This document shows, in pieces, positions 1-6,107 of a stretch of 8,131 bases of DNA. Position 1 is the first letter of the stretch. Each line of letters begins with the position of its first letter. Origin of the DNA: Dehalococcoidia bacterium. Lineage in GTDB: Bacteria; Chloroflexota; Dehalococcoidia; GIF9; UBA5620. The notes below the pieces were generated by a model. That model did no database searches. It saw only the letters and a program-made list of their open reading frames with translations, and was not told where the DNA came from. Location of the stretch: the NCBI GenBank assembly GCA_016783225.1, contig JADHWZ010000102.1, positions 1 through 8,131 of the forward strand, read 5' to 3'. Both the position numbers and the translations under genes were made by a program.

Positions 1-287
1 TATTGATACTCCCTCGTATAAGCCATGAAAGTGCCCCCCATAACGATTAGTTCCACCTTATCGGCCGGATGTCCCATGTCTGAGAGAATTCTCAGCCTCT
101 CCTCAACCTGCCTCCTCGGCTGATAATCGCACGCCTTGGCTCTGAGCACTGCGGGCGATTCTGGCGTATAGCTCTTGGGCGCATCAGGATAAGTGGGGCA
201 ATAGATGCACTCCCCAGGACACCCTATAGGCTTTGCCATGACGGCCACTGGGGTTACCCCAGATATAGTTCTTGATATTTTTCTCAT
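1..287 (-). CDS. elp3: Elp3 family radical SAM tRNA uridine(34) enzyme (5' part only)
   Basis: Only the first 95 codons are present; the gene runs off the left edge, so its C-terminal acetyltransferase-like domain is not visible. Translating the minus strand from the ATG at 287-285 gives a start MRKISRTISGVTPVAVMAKP, then the cysteine cluster C23-x3-C27-x2-C30 (CPGECIYC) that would hold the [4Fe-4S] cluster, then PTYPDAPKSYTPESPAVLRA and later KVELIVMGGTF (77-87). These blocks are hallmarks of Elp3. The family uses S-adenosylmethionine radical chemistry with acetyl-CoA to add a carboxymethyl-type group at C5 of wobble uridine in tRNA. In bacteria and archaea it works without the other Elongator subunits, and the Dehalococcoides enzyme is the structurally studied bacterial example. 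An AAGGAAA Shine-Dalgarno lies about 9 bases before the ATG. The gene is divergent from the methyltransferase at 544. Identity is near certain; activity is inferred. Confidence 0.93.
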   Translation of the reverse strand, partial: MRKISRTISGVTPVAVMAKPIGCPGECIYCPTYPDAPKSYTPESPAVLRAKACDYQPRRQVEERLRILSDMGHPADKVELIVMGGTFMAYTREYQ

Positions 288-312
288 ACTGTGGTTTCCT
301 TAAACGCGTAGC

Positions 313-352
313 GAGGCCCTTTTGGGCTCCCTGCGAGGCTGAAGCCTTGCAG
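313..352. other. Paired hairpins in the elp3 leader
   Basis: Two adjacent stem-loops lie 26 to 65 bases before the elp3 start. The outer one, 331-352, pairs CTGCGAGGC with GCCTTGCAG around a TGAA loop, nine base pairs with one G-U on the plus strand (A-C on the minus strand). The inner one, about 313-330, pairs GAGCCC with GGGCCTC around AAAA on the minus strand, with a bulged C. No T-run follows on either strand, so these do not look like intrinsic terminators. They would lie in the elp3 5' UTR if transcription starts upstream of 352, but I could not identify that promoter. A regulatory leader or a degraded repeat are both possible. Confidence 0.35.
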
Positions 353-434
353 TACAGAGGATAACCTGTACCGAAGTCTACCAGATTCTAACTGTAGCAA
401 CAATCAAAGCCTAACAGGAAGCGAAGAACCCATG

Positions 435-463
435 TTGACAGCGGCGAGCGGTTCCCTTAGAGT
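435..463 (+). promoter_or_regulatory. Candidate sigma70 promoter for the methyltransferase gene
   Basis: A perfect -35 box TTGACA (435-440) is followed by a 17-base spacer and TAGAGT (458-463), which matches four of six -10 bases. Transcription would start near 470, leaving a leader of about 70 bases before the ATG at 544. The -10 lies inside an 11-base motif, CCTTAGAGTGA (455-465), that recurs at 513-523. The weak -10 keeps confidence moderate. Confidence 0.45.
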
Positions 464-543
464 GACAGGAAGCCACGGCGTCAACTCAACAATCAGGACT
501 GCCAAATGCTGTCCTTAGAGTGAAGTCCATCAGACTCACGGCT

Positions 544-1194
544 ATGACGACAAACAGAGAAGTCTTCGATGAGATAGCAGAGAGCTGGTACCGGGTCAGA
601 CACTGGTCTCGCTTCACAAAAGAGCTCCAGGAACTGGCGCTCAGGTGGTGCCAAGGGAAGCTTCTGAACGTCGGCTGTGCTCACGGACCAGATTTCCTGC
701 CCTTCAAAGACAACTTCGAACTGTGGGGTCTAGACTTCTCCACCCAGATGGTCAAGCAGGCGCAGAAATATGCCGCCAAGTTCGATTTGAAAGTCAACCT
801 AGCAGTAGCCGACGCCGTTTCTCTACCGTACTCCGATAAGAGCTTCGACTGGGCAATAGCAATAGCCACTTACCATCATATCCGGGGAGATAGACAGAGA
901 CAAGAAGCATTCCGTGAATTGAGGCGAATTCTGAAACCGGGGGGTGAAGCTTTCATCACGGTGTGGAACCGATGGCAGCCGGGCTTCTGGCTGAAAGGGA
1001 AACAACCAGACATAACCTGGAAATCAAAGGGTAAGACCCTTTACCGCTACTATTATCTCTTTTCATACTCCGAGCTTAGCAGGCTGCTGTCCAGGGCCGG
1101 TTTCGAAGTCATCAGTATAGTTCCGGAGACATCTTACAGCTTGCCAATCAAGCTTTTCTCTCGGAACATATGTGCCCTGGCCAAGGCTGTCTAG
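544..1194 (+). CDS. Class I SAM-dependent methyltransferase (Methyltransf_11 fold; Trm9/ALKBH8-like features)
   Basis: This 216-residue protein has the full set of class I methyltransferase motifs: motif I LLNVGCAHG (40-48), the acidic residue D64 in WGLDFS that would bind the ribose of SAM, D90 in VADAVSLPY for the adenine pocket, motif IV FDWAIAIATYHHI (101-113), and LRRILKPGG (126-134). The N-terminal EVFDEIAESW, the ATYHHI block and the ITVWNRWQ strand (138-145) resemble Trm9/ALKBH8 enzymes, which methylate cm5U34 to mcm5U34 in tRNA. That would be the step after Elp3, whose gene is divergent next door; this pairing is inference. Other small-molecule substrates remain possible. No signal peptide or membrane segment is visible, so it is cytosolic. 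The start is uncertain. I chose the ATG at 544 because conserved sequence begins within a few residues of it. A GTG at 520 would add eight residues, and neither start has a clear Shine-Dalgarno. The stop overlaps the stop of the convergent gene. Confidence 0.88.
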   Translation: MTTNREVFDEIAESWYRVRHWSRFTKELQELALRWCQGKLLNVGCAHGPDFLPFKDNFELWGLDFSTQMVKQAQKYAAKFDLKVNLAVADAVSLPYSDKSFDWAIAIATYHHIRGDRQRQEAFRELRRILKPGGEAFITVWNRWQPGFWLKGKQPDITWKSKGKTLYRYYYLFSYSELSRLLSRAGFEVISIVPETSYSLPIKLFSRNICALAKAV

Positions 1195-4100
1195 TCTGCC
1201 TTTGGACTATCGCGGTTCTCCCCTACCGCAAGCTCCTCCGGCGCTGTAGCCAAAGCAAGCGGTAGAAAGATCTCAACCAGCTTTGGATCAAACTGGCTAC
1301 CGGAGCAGCGCTTCAGCTCCTCCAACGCCTCCTTGTAGGATAGCGGACCACGATAGGGACGAGGAGAGGTCATAGCATCAAAGGCGTCGGCGACGGCAAG
1401 AATGCGGGCTTCCAAAGGAATAGCCGCACCCTTTAGCCCAGACGGATAGCCGGTGCCATCCCACCGTTCTTGATGATGAAGAATGGCCGGCAGACAAGGA
1501 GTCAAGCTGGGCACATGGCCGATTATGGTGGCCGATAACCTCGGGTGAGACTTAACCAGTCCCCACTCTTGCTCATCAAGTTCACCAGCCTTGTTAAGTA
1601 CCTCGTCGGCAATGCCTATCTTTCCGATGTCGTGAAGCAAAGCCGCCGTGCTAACTATAGCCACTTGCTCGGAAGGCAAGCCCAAAGCCTCAGCTATAGT
1701 CACGGCATAATAGCTCACCTTTCGAGAATGACCGTAAGTATATGGGTCTCTGGCCTCAATAGTCGCCGCCAAAGCATAGATGGTGCTCAAAGCTTCCTTT
1801 TCAGAACCAGGCCCAGACATGGCTATCTCAGTGAAAGAAGGCAACATCCTCGACACGACGCAGGTTCGGTTGCCCCCCGTCCGTTTGGCGTAATAGAGTG
1901 CCCTATCAGCAGCATTGACAAGCTCGTCCGGCGCTACCCCATCGTTGGGCCAAGAAGCCAAGCCCAGGCTAGCAGTTATCCCGGTTTTCTTGCTTCCCAT
2001 CTCGTTGGCAATCCTTCCACGAACTCGCTCAGCTACAACAAGGGCGTCAGCAGCCTGTGATTGCGGCAAGAGAATGGCAAACTCATCACCGCCGTAGCGA
2101 AAAGCCCGGTCAGCACTTCTTACTGACTCCTCTATCAACAGACCGACCTGCGCCAGCGCCTTATCGCCGGCTAGATGCCCCTCACTGTCATTGTACGCTT
2201 TGAAATAATCAAGGTCGAGTAAGACCAAAGACAGCGCGCCACTATAGCGAGAATGCCGGTCAATCTCCTGCTTAAAGGATTCATCAAAGTGACGGCGGTT
2301 GAACAAGCCGGTAATCTCATCAACACGCGCCCTTTGCTCAGCTTTAGCGTAAAGCCGGCTGTTTTCAACCGGCATTGCAATCTGAAAAGCCAGGCGCTCC
2401 AGAAGGTCAACCTGCTCCGGACTGTAAGCATTGGGGCGGCGGCTGACAATGATTAGGCTGCCAATAACCTCACTCTTTACCAGCAACGGGAGGTAAACGA
2501 CTGACCGAATCCCCCGCTTGACGTACTCTTCGCCAGTCCAAAACCTTCTCCTTTTAGTCAAGTCAGGCTCAACCAAAGCCTTTTTCTGACTTGCTACCCA
2601 CTCAGTAGCTGTGCCCTCAAGCGGTATCTTCTCCCCTGTTTCCCATGCCGAGCCCGTCTCAGCATATATAGCCTGAAAATAAAGCTCGTTCCGTTCGATC
2701 AAGGCAATCGCTGCAAAGTCAACATCAACTACACCCCTTAGTCCAAGGATAAAGGCATCATATATTTCCTGTATATTTAGACTGGAAGTCATGACTCCAC
2801 CCAGTCGATTAATCACGGATAACTCTTGTTCCCGCTTTCTGAGCTGCTCCTGAAGGTACTCCTTCTCCAAGCTAGCCGCCAGTTGACCGAGGATGGTCTG
2901 GACGAAATCGATGTCGTCAAGCGAATACTTGCCAGATTTCTTTCCGCCCAATGTCAATATACCGATCAGGCTACTCCGGCTTATTATGGGGAATATTAGC
3001 TCTATGTCCAAAGCCTCGAGCTTGGCCCTCTCCTTTCCCCAGAGACCACGAAACTCAGGGCCGGCGTCCAGGTCCTCTTTGCTCAGGTATCTATTCTCTC
3101 GCTTCAGCCATTCTAGAATAGGACTGTCCTGCCTTATTCTCAATGATGAATCGGTTCCTTCATCAGCGTCAACAAACTCCGCAACGAAGCCGCCGCTGCC
3201 AGCCTCTGGGAGCAGCAAATATGTGCGCCGGGAATCCAAGCTCCCAGCAAACAAAGGCAGCAGACCCTCACCCAGTTCCTTCAGGCTGAAAACACCGCTC
3301 AATTTGTGCTGGACAAAGTCAAGTAGTCTCTGGCGATAGTCATAGGCCTTCTTATAGAAGAACCGGTCTACGCGTGTGAGAAACGGGCGCCGTAGCTGAT
3401 AAACGAGTATAGCCATCGCTGCTGCAGTTGCTGTTGTGGTTAAGGCCAGCGTAGTAATCTTCACTTCAAAGCCAACCAGCAAATGTATCAAGAAGAACAC
3501 AGCTAGATAACCACCGATCCCGACAGCGGCTAGACCCGCCCATGATAACCCACGACGCAAAACAACTCCTATGTACACTAAACGATGCCTTAGGGCGACA
3601 TAAGTCAAGATACAAGCAACCAGCAGATTCCCAAGGTGAGCAATAGGAAACTCTCTCCCAAGTGGAATAAGGAGACTTGCAAACCCAAGAATAAACAAGG
3701 TTACTACACTCAGAAGCGAATAAGCAGCCAAGTTATGCTCCTCACGCGTAGCGGAGGTCCTTACTTTTCGTATTGTGGAGTAGAACAACAAGACAGTAAC
3801 TACAAGAATGGGGATAATAACCAGAAGAAACCCTGGGCCGAAATCAGGAATGACCACACCTTCAACAAAACTAATGCCCCGCGGTACATAGCCCAGAGCA
3901 GTGGCAGTAAGAAATACTAACAGTGAAGCGTAGCCGAACCACAACCCGAACCCGCCGCGTTGACCGCAAAGAAACATCAACAACCAGTAGAACTGAACCA
4001 TCAGCCAAAGACCAGCACACATGACGATGTTGAACAAAAGGAGCGTATGCTGTGCAAGGAAACCACCCCGGAGCAAGAAGCTGCCCACGCTCCAGAGCAT

Positions 4101-4226
4101 GGCACTAGCCAGAACCGCAAAAAGAAGTTTATGCCGCTTCTGCCATGGACGATTGAAAGCGAGAATGACAAATAGCGGGACATAAACAATCGCGGCAATT
4201 AACGGAACTAAAGACTGAATACTCAT
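1191..4226 (-). CDS. Membrane sensor with two GAF-like domains, GGDEF diguanylate cyclase and HD-GYP phosphodiesterase
   Basis: This 1011-residue protein probably controls cyclic di-GMP. Residues 1-280 hold about eight or nine hydrophobic helices (near 5-22, 34-52, 60-87, 95-112, 133-151, 168-188, 197-211, 229-251, 258-276) and end in a stretch like LRHRLVYIGVVLRRGLSWAG, typical of the N-terminal multi-pass module of some histidine kinases. Two GAF-like sensor regions follow (about 300-455 and 475-622) with a charged, helical linker at 452-472. The GGDEF domain (about 630-790) has DLDYFK (671-676), an intact GGDEF (712-716) and an RxxD inhibitory site (R703, D706) five residues before it, so it should synthesise c-di-GMP and be product-inhibited. 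The HD-GYP domain (about 805-990) has E824, H833, LLHDIGK (863-869), H893 and HHQERWDGTGYP (917-928), where Gln919 stands in place of the His that usually precedes the Glu. Both activities are therefore plausible in one chain. The ATG at 4226 has a weak AAGG and a strong promoter upstream. The signal sensed is unknown. Confidence 0.93.
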   Translation of the reverse strand: MSIQSLVPLIAAIVYVPLFVILAFNRPWQKRHKLLFAVLASAMLWSVGSFLLRGGFLAQHTLLLFNIVMCAGLWLMVQFYWLLMFLCGQRGGFGLWFGYASLLVFLTATALGYVPRGISFVEGVVIPDFGPGFLLVIIPILVVTVLLFYSTIRKVRTSATREEHNLAAYSLLSVVTLFILGFASLLIPLGREFPIAHLGNLLVACILTYVALRHRLVYIGVVLRRGLSWAGLAAVGIGGYLAVFFLIHLLVGFEVKITTLALTTTATAAAMAILVYQLRRPFLTRVDRFFYKKAYDYRQRLLDFVQHKLSGVFSLKELGEGLLPLFAGSLDSRRTYLLLPEAGSGGFVAEFVDADEGTDSSLRIRQDSPILEWLKRENRYLSKEDLDAGPEFRGLWGKERAKLEALDIELIFPIISRSSLIGILTLGGKKSGKYSLDDIDFVQTILGQLAASLEKEYLQEQLRKREQELSVINRLGGVMTSSLNIQEIYDAFILGLRGVVDVDFAAIALIERNELYFQAIYAETGSAWETGEKIPLEGTATEWVASQKKALVEPDLTKRRRFWTGEEYVKRGIRSVVYLPLLVKSEVIGSLIIVSRRPNAYSPEQVDLLERLAFQIAMPVENSRLYAKAEQRARVDEITGLFNRRHFDESFKQEIDRHSRYSGALSLVLLDLDYFKAYNDSEGHLAGDKALAQVGLLIEESVRSADRAFRYGGDEFAILLPQSQAADALVVAERVRGRIANEMGSKKTGITASLGLASWPNDGVAPDELVNAADRALYYAKRTGGNRTCVVSRMLPSFTEIAMSGPGSEKEALSTIYALAATIEARDPYTYGHSRKVSYYAVTIAEALGLPSEQVAIVSTAALLHDIGKIGIADEVLNKAGELDEQEWGLVKSHPRLSATIIGHVPSLTPCLPAILHHQERWDGTGYPSGLKGAAIPLEARILAVADAFDAMTSPRPYRGPLSYKEALEELKRCSGSQFDPKLVEIFLPLALATAPEELAVGENRDSPKAD

Positions 4227-4255
4227 CTAAAGCCTTGCACCTATTACCTTGCCTA

Positions 4256-4284
4256 ATTATCTATGTAGCCTTGAAGGTTGTCAA
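4256..4284 (-). promoter_or_regulatory. Near-consensus sigma70 promoter of the GGDEF/HD-GYP gene
   Basis: Reading the minus strand, TTGACA (4284-4279) is a perfect -35 box, followed by a 17-base spacer and GATAAT (4261-4256), five of six -10 bases. Transcription would begin near 4249, giving a leader of only about 23 bases before the ATG at 4226. This is the best promoter match I found in the window. Confidence 0.75.
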
Positions 4285-4285
4285 G

Positions 4286-4349
4286 AGTGACCCACTACCC
4301 AAAGTACTAGGAGTAGATGCACAAAGCAATGCCGTCCTTTAGGGTCACT
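4286..4349. promoter_or_regulatory. Spaced inverted repeat abutting the -35 box (possible operator)
   Basis: AGTGACCC at 4286-4293 and its exact reverse complement GGGTCACT at 4342-4349 flank 48 bases and lie directly upstream of the -35 box of the sensor gene. Two half-sites at such spacing could bind a dimer that loops or tetramerises, but eight-base inverted repeats can also arise by chance. No regulator gene is visible in the window. Confidence 0.3.
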
Positions 4350-4358
4350 GGGAAGTGG

Positions 4359-4394
4359 AGGGAAAAACTAAGGCGGTTGCTTTAAGCAACCGCC
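4359..4394 (-). terminator. Rho-independent terminator of the GH3-like operon
   Basis: GGCGGTTGC (4372-4380) and GCAACCGCC (4386-4394) pair perfectly over nine bases, or ten if the flanking T-A is counted, around a three- to five-base loop. On the minus strand the stem is followed by TTAGTTTTTCC. It starts about 30 bases after the TAG of the downstream GH3-like gene, as expected for the end of that transcript. It also insulates that operon from the promoter of the GGDEF/HD-GYP gene. Confidence 0.85.
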
Positions 4395-4423
4395 CACCGT
4401 GATCTCCAAACTACAACTGAATT

Positions 4424-6094
4424 CTACTGGCTAGCCACAGCCCCAGTTTCAGCTTCAGCCGTAACCTCCACCTTGGGCACAGCTTCCACCTTAGCTCCGA
4501 GCAAGGAAAGCATTCTATCCGAGGGATTGATGTGGGGTACCTTCAACTGAGCCAAATCAGCGCCCTCAGCCTGCCGTTGTGCCATATAATTGGCGAAGGC
4601 ACCTTCAGGCAGCAGGGTAACCTCTATCGGTTTGAAGTCAAGCAGCCTCTCCATGCTTCGCAGGTCATAATGAATAAAGCCGTCATCCAATCGCTTGATC
4701 TGCTCATAGACTGCTGTAGCCACACCTTTCTCACTGGCAAGATAGCCATCTTTTAGCTCAAGATACAGATGCAGCGCCGGCCTCTCGTCAATTATTTCCT
4801 TGCGGGCTGTCCAGTCTGCATAGGGGATGTCAGTATTCTCAATTGCCTGCCAGATTACCCTCTCGGTCAGGCGGATAAAACCGAGGTCAATAAGGTCATC
4901 AGCCCGCCTCTCAAACATCATCTGCGGAATACGAATGCCCAATTCTTCATTTCGTAGCGAGCTTATTCGAATCATATCTCCAGGCCGGTATCTCATCATA
5001 GCTCCACCATGAAAATTGGTGATGACTATCTCGTAGTTCTCGCCAGCCTTCACCTCATCTAATAAGACCGTCTTGGGCTGATAGGAATGGTCTAATTGCC
5101 CTTTTGAATGCTCCGTCTCCGGGATAAACTCGAAGAAGTTGAGGTTGGGGACAAAGGTCATGCCCTCATAATCCCAGGTTTGCATGGCTATGATGAGGCC
5201 CTCGGTGCCAGCGTATATATCCAGAGGACGCACTCCCCACATATTCCTGATTTTATCTCTGAAAATAACGCTGCCTGTCCCCCCACACACTATAACTTTT
5301 ATCGACCACAGGTCCTTGGGCAGCATGGGGCGCCGAGCTAACTTGCTTCTGACGGTGCCCTTCAGTAGCCGAAGTAATACCTTTGGCTGTGACAGCAACG
5401 AAGAAAGCTTTACACTGCCGGTGCCCTTTTTGAATCGCTCACCAATACCTACTAATATGGCAGACAGGCCGTAAAAGCCATCTATACCCTCGGACAAAGC
5501 CAGCCAAAAACCTTTGTCCAACCTTTCCATAAAGGACATCTGCTCCGATTCACGAGGTGAAGGGAAATACCTAAAGCCAAACTCCTCCTCACACTTATAC
5601 GCTATTACGCCAGTGGTATAGGGTGCTGGAGCAGTAACATATAAAAGTTTGGGATTTGGGCGAATGGACACGTCGCCCTTTTTCCGACAGGTAGCAAGAA
5701 TATACCCTGCGTACATGAGCGGTCCCAGCTCCTCCCAAGCCCGATGGCTGATAGGCGCCCACTTAAAACGATATTCACCAGACCTGCCCGAGGTATGCGC
5801 CCATTGGGCAGGCTTTGCCGGGAGGACATCCTCTCTTCGGTCGAGAAGCTCAGGGCAATAGTCGGTATAGGTAGTTAGTGGCACCTGCTCCCTGAATTCT
5901 TCAACAGTTTTGGGCATAGCGCCACGCATCACTTTCCTGCCCAGCTCACAGTTCTTCAGTAGTTCAATCTGCTCCAGCAGTAGTCGCTGCTGAATGTGCA
6001 TAAACTGCTCAAGGCTTAGGTCGATGAAGCCACAACACATCTGCCACAGCTCCTCCTTCCTGCCCTGGCGCAAAAGCTCAGTAATCTTAGACAC
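4424..6094 (-). CDS. GH3-like acyl-adenylating enzyme (ANL superfamily), downstream paralogue
   Basis: This 556-residue protein resembles the GH3 family (named after plant auxin-responsive enzymes). Those enzymes adenylate a carboxylic acid with ATP and then pass the acyl group to an amine, usually an amino acid. Visible ATP-site motifs are TSGRSGEY (101-108) in the phosphate-loop position, CGGTG (270-274), YAGTEG (294-299) and RYRPGDM (368-374). FREQVPLTTYTDYCPEL before the loop is also GH3-like. No signal peptide or membrane helix is seen; the tail after about 535 is Ala/Val/Glu-rich. I chose the GTG at 6094 because it aligns with the start of the paralogue, is preceded by GGGGGTGG (6104-6097) five bases away, and gives the same length, 556. 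A TTG at 6106 would add four residues without a Shine-Dalgarno. The gap to the upstream paralogue is 13 bases, so the pair is surely co-transcribed. Substrate is unknown; a PaaK- or LuxE-like ligase role is the alternative. Confidence 0.85.
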   Translation of the reverse strand: MSKITELLRQGRKEELWQMCCGFIDLSLEQFMHIQQRLLLEQIELLKNCELGRKVMRGAMPKTVEEFREQVPLTTYTDYCPELLDRREDVLPAKPAQWAHTSGRSGEYRFKWAPISHRAWEELGPLMYAGYILATCRKKGDVSIRPNPKLLYVTAPAPYTTGVIAYKCEEEFGFRYFPSPRESEQMSFMERLDKGFWLALSEGIDGFYGLSAILVGIGERFKKGTGSVKLSSLLSQPKVLLRLLKGTVRSKLARRPMLPKDLWSIKVIVCGGTGSVIFRDKIRNMWGVRPLDIYAGTEGLIIAMQTWDYEGMTFVPNLNFFEFIPETEHSKGQLDHSYQPKTVLLDEVKAGENYEIVITNFHGGAMMRYRPGDMIRISSLRNEELGIRIPQMMFERRADDLIDLGFIRLTERVIWQAIENTDIPYADWTARKEIIDERPALHLYLELKDGYLASEKGVATAVYEQIKRLDDGFIHYDLRSMERLLDFKPIEVTLLPEGAFANYMAQRQAEGADLAQLKVPHINPSDRMLSLLGAKVEAVPKVEVTAEAETGAVASQ

Positions 6095-6096
6095 AA

Positions 6097-6104
6097 CCAC
6101 CCCC
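6097..6104 (-). promoter_or_regulatory. Ribosome binding site that decides the start of the downstream GH3-like gene
   Basis: Minus-strand GGGGGTGG lies in the 13 bases between the TAG of the upstream paralogue and the GTG at 6094. It differs from GGAGGTG by one base that can still form a G-U pair with 16S rRNA, and it occupies the same place as the canonical site of the paralogue. It argues against the TTG at 6106, which overlaps the region just before it. Its closeness to the upstream stop suggests translational coupling. Confidence 0.6.
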
Positions 6105-6107
6105 AAG

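Noticed and set aside
331..352. Hairpin considered as an intrinsic terminator for either flanking gene
   Set aside because: No T-run follows on either strand and both flanking genes point away from it.
520..522. GTG considered as the preferred start of the methyltransferase
   Set aside because: It adds eight residues before the conserved N-terminus and has no Shine-Dalgarno; it remains possible but the ATG at 544 is preferred.
455..523. Repeated 11-base motif considered as a CRISPR-like array
   Set aside because: There are only two copies, they are too short, and no cas gene is present.
1545..2060. A 171-codon open frame on the plus strand opposite the GGDEF/HD-GYP gene
   Set aside because: It covers conserved GGDEF and HD-GYP coding sequence on the other strand and its product is low in recognisable structure; it is a shadow frame.
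6104..6106. TTG considered as the start of the downstream GH3-like gene
   Set aside because: It has no Shine-Dalgarno, overlaps the likely ribosome site, and adds four residues absent from the paralogue; the GTG at 6094 fits better.
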